A program made the translations under genes and the position numbers. Source: Candidatus Binatus sp. (GTDB taxonomy: Bacteria; Desulfobacterota; Binatia; Binatales; Binataceae). From it: 64,000 nt of DNA. Below the pieces are notes generated by a model that saw only the letters and a list, made by a program, of their open reading frames with translations, searched no databases and was not told the DNA's origin. The stretch lies in the NCBI RefSeq assembly GCF_030646925.1, contig NZ_JAUSKL010000067.1:52141-116140 (forward strand), read 5' to 3'. Below, one piece after another: positions 17,666 through 25,531 of the stretch; position 1 is the stretch's first letter; the number at the start of each line of letters is the position of its first letter.

Positions 17666-19411
17666 TTACCGGGGATTGCCCCGTCCACGCGCCGAGCGCC
17701 GTTCGCTATCGTCGCGATCGAGCTTGAGCTCCTCGTTCAGGATGTCTTCCATCGAGAATCGCGCCGCCTCATGCTCGCGCTTCAGGTACGCCTGCATCTC
17801 TTCGCGCTCCTCGTGCTGCTTGAGCGCCTTGATCGAAAGTCCGATACGCCGTTCCTTCGGATCGAGCTGCACCACCAGCGCTTCGAGTTCGTCATCCACC
17901 TTATAGAGCGACGACGGCTTGTCCACGCGCTCGTTGCTAAGCTGCGAAATGTGGATCAGGCCTTCGATTCCTTCCTCGATCTCGACGAACACGCCAAAGT
18001 CCGCTACCGAGCTGACCTTGCCGTGAATCCGCGTGTTGAGCGGATAGCGTTCCGCGACTGTGTTCCACGGATCGGCGCCGAGCTGCTTCACGCCCAGGCT
18101 CACGCGCTCGTTCTCGACGTCGATACCCAGCACGACCGCCTCGAGCTCGTCGCCCTTCTTCACCACTTCCGACGGATGCCGGATCTTTTTGGTCCACGAC
18201 AAATCCGAGATGTGCACCAAGCCGTCGATTCCCTGTTCAATCTCGACGAACACGCCGAAGTCGGTGATCGATTTGACCTTCCCCTTGATCTGGCTGCCGA
18301 TCGGATGCTTCTCCGCGAGTTCTTCCCACGGATTCGTTTCGGTCTGCTTGAGCCCGAGTGAGATGCGCCGGTTCGCTTCGTCCACGCCGAGCACTTGCAC
18401 TTCCACCTCGTCGTTCGGATTCACCACTTTCGACGGATGAACCGCGCGCTTGCTCCAGCTCATTTCCGAAACGTGGATCAATCCTTCGACGCCCTTCTCG
18501 ATTTCGACGAACGCGCCGTAATCCGTGACGCTCACGACCTTGCCCTTGATGCGCGTGCCCGGCGGATACGCTTCCGCGACCTTGGTCCACGGATCGGGCA
18601 TGATCTGCTTCATGCCGAGCGACACGCGCTCGCGCTCCGGATCGTACTTCAGCACCACGACTTTGACTTTGTCGCCGACCTTCAGCACTTCCGACGGATG
18701 CTGCAAGCGCCCCCACGCCATGTCCGTGATATGCAGCAGGCCGTCGATGCCGCCGAGATCGATGAACGCGCCGTAATCCGTGATGTTCTTTACGGTGCCT
18801 TCGAGGATCACGCCCTCTTCGAGCACCTTGAGCGTCTGCTCCTTCAGCGACGCGCGCTCGCGCTCGAGCACGCTCCGCCGCGAGACCACCACGTTACCGC
18901 GCGCGCGGTTGAATTTCAGGATTTGAAAACGTCCGCGCTGCCCGACGTATCGATCGAGATTGCGCGCGGGACGAATATCGACATGCGAGCCCGGCAGGAA
19001 CGCCGGCACGCCGATATCGACTTTGAGGCCGCCCTTGACCTTGCCCAGCACCACCCCTTCGACCGGCGTCTCGGTCTGGAACGCGCGATCGAGTTCGCGC
19101 CAGACTTTGAACTTCTCGGCCTTCGCGTGCGAAAGTATCACCGTACCGTTGTCGGTCTCGGTGCCTTCGAAATACACGTCAACCTCGTCGCCTTCCTTGA
19201 CGGTCGGATGACCTTCGTGATCAAGAAATTCGGCCAGGGGAACCTGTCCTTCGCACTTATAATTGATGTCGATAATGACGCTGTCGCGGGTGATCAAGAG
19301 GACTCGTCCGACCAACACATCGCCGGATCGGGGAGCCTTGAGGCTCTCTTCCATCAACGCCTCAAAGTCATTTTCTCCTCCGCTCATTTGCTCAGGCAAC
19401 GCTTTCTCCAT
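17666..19411 (-). CDS. rpsA: 30S ribosomal protein S1
   Basis: 581 residues with six tandem S1 OB-fold repeats, the full proteobacterial complement. The last four repeats are closely alike (VTDYGAFVEIEKGVEGLIH, ITDFGVFVEIEQGIDGLVH, VADFGVFVEIEEGIEGLIH). The first two are divergent and bind the ribosome in known S1 proteins; the later ones bind mRNA. ATG at 19411 follows GGAAGGT. The C-terminus is basic and Arg-rich. It lies between cmk and ihfB in the classic cmk-rpsA-ihfB order. Confidence 0.98.
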   Translation of the reverse strand: MEKALPEQMSGGENDFEALMEESLKAPRSGDVLVGRVLLITRDSVIIDINYKCEGQVPLAEFLDHEGHPTVKEGDEVDVYFEGTETDNGTVILSHAKAEKFKVWRELDRAFQTETPVEGVVLGKVKGGLKVDIGVPAFLPGSHVDIRPARNLDRYVGQRGRFQILKFNRARGNVVVSRRSVLERERASLKEQTLKVLEEGVILEGTVKNITDYGAFIDLGGIDGLLHITDMAWGRLQHPSEVLKVGDKVKVVVLKYDPERERVSLGMKQIMPDPWTKVAEAYPPGTRIKGKVVSVTDYGAFVEIEKGVEGLIHVSEMSWSKRAVHPSKVVNPNDEVEVQVLGVDEANRRISLGLKQTETNPWEELAEKHPIGSQIKGKVKSITDFGVFVEIEQGIDGLVHISDLSWTKKIRHPSEVVKKGDELEAVVLGIDVENERVSLGVKQLGADPWNTVAERYPLNTRIHGKVSSVADFGVFVEIEEGIEGLIHISQLSNERVDKPSSLYKVDDELEALVVQLDPKERRIGLSIKALKQHEEREEMQAYLKREHEAARFSMEDILNEELKLDRDDSERRSARGRGNPR

Positions 19412-19461
19412 TTAGTGGGACCTTCCGGGACTTCGGGGCTGCTGCAATCCTTACAACCGGG

Positions 19462-20160
19462 CTAGGCTCGTTTCAAGTCCTTGCCGCCGTTGATTATAGC
19501 ATCAATCTTCTTTTTCATCGCCGCCGCGACATCATCGGCAGAAAAATTTGTCGTATCGATCGCGATCGCATCGTCCGCCTGCTTGAGCGGCGCGAGTTCG
19601 CGATCGCGGTCGCGCCGATCGCGCTCGATCAATTGCTCGAGCACTTCATGCAAAGTGATCGCCGCACCTTTCGCGCGCAATTCCTCGAAGCGGCGGCGCG
19701 CCCTAACTTTGACGTCCGCGCTCAGAAAAAATTTGAACTCGGCATCGGGAAAAATTACGGTGCCGATATCGCGGCCTTCCATCACCACGCCGCCCGCCGC
19801 ACCCGCTTCGCGCTGCAAATCGCGCATCCGCGCGCGCACCGCTCCAATCGCCGAGAACTGCGACGCCAGTTCACTCATTTCGGGTTCAGTAATCGCAGCC
19901 GTGACATCATGATCATCGAGCAGTATCCGCTCGCCGTCGAATCGAATGCGAATCGAATCGAGCACCAGCTTGAGCCGCGCTTCGACGTCCGCATCGCCAG
20001 GACTGACGCCCGCTTCGCGCGCCGCGATCGCCAATGCTCGATACATCGCGCCCGTGTTCAGGTATGCGAACCCGAGCGCCCAAGCGAGCTTGCGCGCGAC
20101 CGTCGATTTGCCGGCGCCCACTGGCCCATCAATCGCAACTATCGGCTTCGCTCTCTTCAT
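19462..20160 (-). CDS. cmk: Cytidylate kinase
   Basis: 232 residues from ATG 20160 with GAGGT upstream; the longer frame reads into intergenic repeat DNA. The P-loop is GPVGAGKS near residue 10. Next come LNTGAMYRALA, the GRDIGTVIFPDA block with the NMP-binding site, and ARRRFEELRAKG. It phosphorylates CMP and dCMP with ATP. Immediately upstream of rpsA, and preceded by tyrA, it is part of the aromatic/translation supra-operon, but aroA, often just before cmk, is not here. Confidence 0.97.
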   Translation of the reverse strand: MKRAKPIVAIDGPVGAGKSTVARKLAWALGFAYLNTGAMYRALAIAAREAGVSPGDADVEARLKLVLDSIRIRFDGERILLDDHDVTAAITEPEMSELASQFSAIGAVRARMRDLQREAGAAGGVVMEGRDIGTVIFPDAEFKFFLSADVKVRARRRFEELRAKGAAITLHEVLEQLIERDRRDRDRELAPLKQADDAIAIDTTNFSADDVAAAMKKKIDAIINGGKDLKRA

Positions 20161-20275
20161 CGCCGTCTTATACCTCGCCCGCTTTTTTGCGGGAGAGGAC
20201 GCCGAGTCGCTCTGAAGCGACGAGGTAGGTGAGGGTGCAGGTCCCCGCTCGCTCGGGATGACACGGACGCCCGCT
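20161..20275. repeat. Repeat-like spacer with two hairpins between tyrA and cmk
   Basis: CCTCGCCCGC and GCGGGAGAGG flank a TTTTTT loop (one mismatch), at about 20173-20198. A second perfect hairpin GTCGCT-CTGA-AGCGAC lies at about 20207-20222. The end of the spacer contains CTCGGGATGACA, the reverse complement of the TGTCATCCCGAG core shared with repeats at 28801 and 43667. The spacer occupies the place where aroA stands in many relatives. It looks like an inserted interspersed repeat. Confidence 0.5.
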
Positions 20276-21139
20276 TCATCGGATTCGCTCGCGCATCCTG
20301 CGTCCGCGCTCGAATAATTCTTCCAGCCGTTCGACGTCGCCGGTCTCGACCAGCCGCTGAAACTCGGCAAACGTCGCGCCGTAAATTCTTAGCGCATCGG
20401 CGATCGCCTCGCGATTCGTAATAAATATGTCGCGCCACATCTCCCACGACGACGCCGCGAGCCGCGTCGTATCGCGAAGTCCGCCCGCGCCGTACTCCAC
20501 CGCCAGCTTGTCGCCGACGCGTTCGTCCGCCAGCGCCGCGCCGAGCACGCTCGACACGATTTGCGGCAAGTGACTCGCGCGCGCGAGCAACTCGTCATGC
20601 GTCGCCGCATCCATCATCTCGACGCACGCGCCGGTCTCGCTCCATAGCTGCTCGATCTTGTTGATCGCAGCGGGCGTGCTCTTCGCCGACGGCGTGATTA
20701 TCACGCGCCGATCGCGAAAGAGCGACGTATCGGCCGCGATCGCGCCGGTGGTTTCCTTGCCGGCCACCGGATGAGCCGCGACTAACGCTCGATTGCCTGT
20801 GATCAGCGGCTCCAGCGCGCGCACCACAAATCCTTTCACGCTGCCGACGTCCGTTACGACCGCGTCGGGCGCCGTGTGCGCGATCATTTTTTCGAGCGTA
20901 GCGCGCATCGCAAGAATCGGCACCGCCAGCACGATCAGATCGGCGCCGCGCGCCGCCTCAACCGGATCGCGCGTCGCGATATCGATCATTTTGCGTTCGA
21001 GCGCGACGTCGAGATTCGCCTGCGAGCGCCCGAGGCCGACTACTTTGCCGACCAGTCCGGCGTCGCGCGCGATCAGCGCGAGCGAGCCTCCGATGAGTCC
21101 CACCCCGCACACGGTCATTTGATTGAATAGCTGCGCCAC
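20276..21139 (-). CDS. tyrA: Prephenate dehydrogenase
   Basis: 287 residues. The NAD-binding motif CGVGLIGGSLAL is near residue 10, which fits the GTG at 21139 better than the ATG seven codons in. Catalytic-domain blocks include AAHPVAGKETTGA (His and substrate-binding Gly/Lys), the ITPS motif and SHLPQIVSSVL. The enzyme oxidatively decarboxylates prephenate to 4-hydroxyphenylpyruvate for tyrosine. There is no fused chorismate mutase; that activity is on the neighbouring pheA product. The spacing to hisC is about 100 nt. Confidence 0.95.
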   Translation of the reverse strand: MAQLFNQMTVCGVGLIGGSLALIARDAGLVGKVVGLGRSQANLDVALERKMIDIATRDPVEAARGADLIVLAVPILAMRATLEKMIAHTAPDAVVTDVGSVKGFVVRALEPLITGNRALVAAHPVAGKETTGAIAADTSLFRDRRVIITPSAKSTPAAINKIEQLWSETGACVEMMDAATHDELLARASHLPQIVSSVLGAALADERVGDKLAVEYGAGGLRDTTRLAASSWEMWRDIFITNREAIADALRIYGATFAEFQRLVETGDVERLEELFERGRRMRERIR

Positions 21140-21243
21140 GCTCGTTTGATGTTTTTCCGACGGGTTTTTGGCTATCGACTTGGGTCCGCGCGCTCGATTC
21201 GAAATCGCGCGGTAGTTCCGATCGCAAGAATCCGCGCGGGAAT

Positions 21244-22344
21244 TTACTTGCGAATCACCTCGGATAGCGCCGCGATCAGACGACGATTCTCCTCCGGCAG
21301 GCCCACGCTGATCCGCACATGATGCGGATAGCCGTAGCCGTTCATCGGGCGCACGATCACGCCCTTCCGCAGCAACGCATCATAAACCGCACGCCCATCG
21401 CCCACTTCGACCAGCATGAAATTCGCAAAACTCGGAACGAAACTCAGCCCAAGCCGCCGGAACTCCGCTTCGAGATAGTGCATCCCGGCGGCGTTGACTT
21501 CGAGCGTGCGCGCGATATGCGCGCTGTCGTCCATGCCCGCGATCGCCGCGACCTGCGCGAGCGACGTCACGTTGAACGGCTGCCGCACTTTGTGCAGCAT
21601 CTGGATGATATCCGGGCGCGCGACCGCGTATCCGACCCGGATTCCCGCGAGTCCAAAAATTTTGGAGAACGTGCGGAGCGTGATCAGCAGCCGCTGGTCG
21701 TCGTGGTCCTGCAAAGAATCGGGATACTCGGGATCGCGCACGAATTCGAAGTACGCTTCATCGGCCACAATCACCACGTGCTCGGGCACGCGCTTAAGAA
21801 AGCGCTGCCACTCGGCGCGCCGATAGATCGTGCCGGTCGGATTATTCGGATTGCCGAGGAAGACGAGCCGCGTGTTCGCATCGATCGCAGACGCCATCGC
21901 GTCGAGATCGTGCGCAAATCCATCGATAGTTTTCGTGACCTTGTGATCGCCGCCTGCCGCCGCCGTCGCCAGCGGATAAATCGCAAACGAATGCTCCGAA
22001 TAGACCGAGTTGAGCCCCGGCCGCAAAAACAGATACGCGAGCAGGTTGATCACCTCGACCGATCCCGACGCCGGAAAAACCCGCTCGGGTGCGACGCCGT
22101 GACGCTCGGCAATCCTGGCGACCAGCGCGTAGCTCGCGCCGTCGGGATAGCGATTCAGCTCCGGCAGCGCGGCCTTGATTGCTTCGATCGCGAGCGGCGA
22201 CGGCCCGATCGGATTTTCATTCGACGCGAGTTTCACCGGCTCGCCGATTCCGAGTTCGCGTTGCAACTGTTCGATCGGTTTCCCCGGCTCGTACGGCGCG
22301 AGCGCGGCAACCGAGGGCAAAACCAAATCCTGTGCTTTGATCAA
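21244..22344 (-). CDS. hisC: Histidinol-phosphate/aromatic aminotransferase
   Basis: 366 residues, fold-type I PLP enzyme. Key blocks: LASNENPIGPSP, FLGNPNNPTG, VADEAYFEFV (Asp for the pyridine nitrogen) and LRTFSKIFGLAGIRVGY with the PLP lysine at Lys228. Between pheA and tyrA it probably works as the phenylpyruvate/4-hydroxyphenylpyruvate transaminase as well as, or instead of, in histidine synthesis; this dual use is known for HisC homologues in such clusters. It lies 18 nt after pheA, so the two share a transcript. Confidence 0.93.
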   Translation of the reverse strand: MIKAQDLVLPSVAALAPYEPGKPIEQLQRELGIGEPVKLASNENPIGPSPLAIEAIKAALPELNRYPDGASYALVARIAERHGVAPERVFPASGSVEVINLLAYLFLRPGLNSVYSEHSFAIYPLATAAAGGDHKVTKTIDGFAHDLDAMASAIDANTRLVFLGNPNNPTGTIYRRAEWQRFLKRVPEHVVIVADEAYFEFVRDPEYPDSLQDHDDQRLLITLRTFSKIFGLAGIRVGYAVARPDIIQMLHKVRQPFNVTSLAQVAAIAGMDDSAHIARTLEVNAAGMHYLEAEFRRLGLSFVPSFANFMLVEVGDGRAVYDALLRKGVIVRPMNGYGYPHHVRISVGLPEENRRLIAALSEVIRK

Positions 22345-22362
22345 GAGACGATGAGCTGCCCG

Positions 22363-23478
22363 CTACGCGGCGGCAGACCTGCCTTCAGGATACGATCCGA
22401 GCACCTTTAAAAAAAGAGCCTTGCGCGCGAGCGCCTTCAGCGCGCGCGCGAGATTCGGATCCTCGCGATGACCCATCAGGTCCACGAAAAACAGATACTC
22501 CCACGGCCGCGCGCGCAGCGGCCGCGACTCGATCTTCGAGATGTTGATCGAATTGCGCGCGAACAGGCTGAGCGCCTCGTTGAGCGCACCGACCCGATCC
22601 GCCACCGCGAACAGCGCCGTGGTCTTGTCCGCGCCCGATCGATCCGTCGCGCGAGTGCCCATCACGATGAAGCGCGTGGTGTTGCTCGCTATATCCTGGA
22701 TATTCGCCGCGATCGTCTTGAGGCCGTACGCCTCGCCCGCCGCCGCCGACGCGATCGCGCCGAGCGACGGATCGTCGGCCGCAAGCTGCGCAGCAAGTGA
22801 GTTCGACGCGACCGGCTGGGTCTCGCAATGGGGAAAATTCGCCGCCAGATACCCGCGGCATTGCGCGAGCGATTGCTGATGCGAGACGATCTTCTTCACC
22901 AGCGCGCGGTCGCCCTCGCGCGACAGCATCGAATGCCGAATCGGCAGCAGGATCTCCCCGATTATCACCAGCGGCGTGTCGATCAAGAGATCCAGCGTCA
23001 GCGTAACTGATCCCTCAGTGGAGTTTTCCACCGGCACCACGCCAAAGTCCGCGCGCCCGTTCTCGACTTCGTTGAACACCGACGCAAACGATGGCTGCGG
23101 CGCAAGTTCAATGCTCGAGCCGAAGCGCATCACCGCCGCCTCATGCGAATACGTATGCTCCGGTCCGAGGAACGCCACCCGCGGCACGTGCTCGAGCGCG
23201 CGGCACGCCGAAATTATCTCGACGAAAATCTGCTTGATGTGCTCGTCGCCAAGCGGGCCCTGGTTCTCCGCGATCATCTTTTCGATCACCTGGCGTTCGC
23301 GCAGCGGCTGGTACACCACGCCGCCATCATGATGCTTCAAGCGCCCGATCTCCGTCGCGAGACTCGCGCGCAACGACAGCAGCCGCAGGATCTTCAGGTT
23401 AATTTCATCGATTCGCGCGCGCAGCGTTTCGATCGACGGCGGTTCCGCCGCCGCTTTCTTGCGTATTCGAGATGACAT
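22363..23478 (-). CDS. pheA: Bifunctional chorismate mutase/prephenate dehydratase (P-protein)
   Basis: 371 residues from ATG 23478 with GGAG just upstream; a TTG 13 codons earlier is less likely. Residues about 15-95 are an AroQ chorismate mutase (IDEINLKILRLLSLRASLA). The prephenate dehydratase domain starts at VAFLGPEHTYSHEAA and has VPVENSTEGSV and the conserved Thr-Arg-Phe in NTTRFIVMG. A C-terminal ACT domain (KTTALFAVADRVGALNEAL, then KIESRP) senses phenylalanine by feedback. First gene of the pheA-hisC-tyrA block. Confidence 0.96.
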   Translation of the reverse strand: MSSRIRKKAAAEPPSIETLRARIDEINLKILRLLSLRASLATEIGRLKHHDGGVVYQPLRERQVIEKMIAENQGPLGDEHIKQIFVEIISACRALEHVPRVAFLGPEHTYSHEAAVMRFGSSIELAPQPSFASVFNEVENGRADFGVVPVENSTEGSVTLTLDLLIDTPLVIIGEILLPIRHSMLSREGDRALVKKIVSHQQSLAQCRGYLAANFPHCETQPVASNSLAAQLAADDPSLGAIASAAAGEAYGLKTIAANIQDIASNTTRFIVMGTRATDRSGADKTTALFAVADRVGALNEALSLFARNSINISKIESRPLRARPWEYLFFVDLMGHREDPNLARALKALARKALFLKVLGSYPEGRSAAA

Positions 23479-23618
23479 GAACTCCGAATGCGTAACCGAT
23501 CGCAGAGCCCTTTTCAACGACCCATTGATGACACGGCCGGCGCTCTCGATCCGGTAACATTGGCTGAGTCCACTTAGGTCGCCCGCGAAGTGCGATCATC
23601 AAATAGTGAAGCAGCGCG

Positions 23619-24548
23619 CTAGCCGATCGGCCTGTCGTTTTCGATTCCGGGCCTCGTCAAGTAGGCCGCGCCCATCGCGGCGAATTTACGATCGCGATCG
23701 CGCCGCAGTTCGCCGGGCTTCAGCTTGATCAGCGCCTCGAGATGGCGCGTGATTGCCGCGCCCAGCAGATGCGCCGCTTCGGCGGGCGCGGTATGCGCCC
23801 CGCCTTGCGGCTCTGAAACGACCTCGTCGATAATTCCAAACTCAAGCAGATCGGGCGCTGAAATCTTGAGCGCGCTCGCCGCCGCCGCGACGTTCTCCTC
23901 ACCGCCCGCGCGCCACAAAATCGCCGCGCATCCCTCCGGCGTGATTACCGAGTAGCACGCGTTTTCCTGCATCAGCACGATATTCGCGACGCCCAGCGCG
24001 AGCGCGCCGCCCGAACCGCCTTCGCCGATCACGCACGCGATCACCGGCACCGTGAGCCGCGCCATCAATTCGAGGTTGTGCGCGATCGCCTCGATCTGCC
24101 CGCGCTCTTCGGCGCCAACGCCCGCCTCGCCGCCCTGCGTGTCGATAAACGTGATCAGCGGAATCGAAAACCGGTCGGCAAGTTCATACACGCGCGCCGC
24201 CTTGCGATAGCCCTCGGGATGCGGCTTGCCGAAGTTGCGCTTCAAGCGCTCAGTCGTGGTGCGTCCGCGTTGTTGTCCGACGATCGCGACCGCGCGGCGC
24301 CCGAAGTAGCCGAGCCCCGCGACGATCGCGCGGTCATCCGCGAAGCGCCGGTCGCCGTGAATCTCGAAGAAGTCGCGAATCAGCAAATCGACGTAATCGA
24401 GCGTCTGCGGCCGCATCGGATTGCGCGCGAGCCGCACCCGTTCGATCGCGCTGAGGCTGACTTCCGCAGCGCCATCATCCTTCGCCTCGATTTTGGCGCG
24501 CCGCTTCGCGCCGCGGCGATTCTTATGTCCGTTCAGGTTGCCTTTCAA
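23619..24548 (-). CDS. accA: Acetyl-CoA carboxylase carboxyltransferase, alpha subunit
   Basis: 309 residues from a TTG that overlaps the miaA stop (TTGA). Conserved alpha-subunit blocks: ARNPMRPQTLDYVDLLIRDF, HGDRRFADD, PEGYRKAARV, FIDTQGGEAGVGAEERGQ, IGEGGSGGALALG and the TPEGCAAILWR region. It joins AccD to transfer the carboxyl group from biotin to acetyl-CoA. The N-terminus is odd: the usual helical lead before the ERVxLARHP block is replaced by a basic stretch (NRRGAKRRAK). No ATG or GTG gives a longer normal start. Confidence 0.95.
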   Translation of the reverse strand: MKGNLNGHKNRRGAKRRAKIEAKDDGAAEVSLSAIERVRLARNPMRPQTLDYVDLLIRDFFEIHGDRRFADDRAIVAGLGYFGRRAVAIVGQQRGRTTTERLKRNFGKPHPEGYRKAARVYELADRFSIPLITFIDTQGGEAGVGAEERGQIEAIAHNLELMARLTVPVIACVIGEGGSGGALALGVANIVLMQENACYSVITPEGCAAILWRAGGEENVAAAASALKISAPDLLEFGIIDEVVSEPQGGAHTAPAEAAHLLGAAITRHLEALIKLKPGELRRDRDRKFAAMGAAYLTRPGIENDRPIG

Positions 24549-25531
24549 AGTTCACCGCGCTCGCCGAAAAAATTCTCGAATAATGCGAGAGCATCCTGAC
24601 TGCCGCGCCGAGCGTCAAGCCATACGATTTCCGGCTGCGCGCGGAACCACGTCAACTGCCGCTTCGCGAGCCGGCGCGAATCGCGCTTGGCCAGCGCGAT
24701 CGCCTCGGCGAGCGCGATCTCGCCGCGCAGATACGCCGCCATTTGCCGGTAGCCGATCGTGCTGAGCCGCGATCGCTCCGATGCTTGCCCTGCTTCCATC
24801 AGTCGCCGCACTTCCTCGATCAGCCCCGCCGCGATCATCGCGTCGAAGCGCGCATCGATCGATTCGTACAGTCGTTTGCGCTCGACTTCGACGCCGACCG
24901 TCAGCGCGTCGTACTCCGTATCGGCAAATCGATGCCGCCCGTGATGCGCCGTGATCGTCTCGCCGGTCAATTCGAAAACTTCGAGCGCGCGCGTGATCCG
25001 GAACAGATCGTTGACGCCGATTCGCGCCGCCGCCTCGGGATCGATTTCGCGCAGATGGTCGTGCAGATACGCAACGCCTAGCTCGTCCGCGATTTTCGCA
25101 TACTTGCGCCGGATATCCATCGAGGCCGCCGGTCCCTTGAAAATCCCGTTTCGCAGCACCCGCAGATAAAGCCCGCTGCCGCCGACCACGATCGGACGCG
25201 CGCCGCGCCGCGCGACATCGGCAATCGCCGCGTGCGCCATCGCCGCGAAGTCCGCGACGTCGAGCGGATCGTCCGCGTCGCGCACGTCTATAAGATGATG
25301 CGGCACGCGGCGGCGATCGTCCTCCGACGGTTTCGCCGTGCCGAGATCCATCCCGCGATAAAACTGCCGCGAGTCGGCGTTGACAATCTCCGCGCCGAGG
25401 GGCGGCGCAATTTCCATCGCGAACGCGGACTTCCCTGATCCGGTCGGACCGACGATAAAGCCGACGCGAAGCTTCGCCGCGCCGCCGGCCTCCGCTGCGA
25501 TACTCGACGTCGGCCCGGCGCTCGTCCTCAT
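24545..25531 (-). CDS. miaA: tRNA dimethylallyltransferase
   Basis: 328 residues from an ATG overlapping the mutL stop (ATGA). P-loop GPTGSGKS (28-35), then NADSRQFYRGMDLGTAKPS with the catalytic Asp of the DSxQxY region, PHHLIDV, VGGSGLYLRVL, and the C-terminal TIGYRQ and RQLTWFR blocks. It adds a dimethylallyl group to A37 of tRNAs reading UNN codons. mutL-miaA adjacency is shared with many proteobacteria. The coupling of mutL, miaA and accA by stop/start overlaps implies one transcript. Confidence 0.96.
   Translation of the reverse strand: MRTSAGPTSSIAAEAGGAAKLRVGFIVGPTGSGKSAFAMEIAPPLGAEIVNADSRQFYRGMDLGTAKPSEDDRRRVPHHLIDVRDADDPLDVADFAAMAHAAIADVARRGARPIVVGGSGLYLRVLRNGIFKGPAASMDIRRKYAKIADELGVAYLHDHLREIDPEAAARIGVNDLFRITRALEVFELTGETITAHHGRHRFADTEYDALTVGVEVERKRLYESIDARFDAMIAAGLIEEVRRLMEAGQASERSRLSTIGYRQMAAYLRGEIALAEAIALAKRDSRRLAKRQLTWFRAQPEIVWLDARRGSQDALALFENFFGERGEL

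Noticed and set aside
20161..20275. Insertion sequence remnant between tyrA and cmk
   Set aside because: No transposase fragment or terminal inverted repeats with target duplication; hairpins alone fit an interspersed repeat better.
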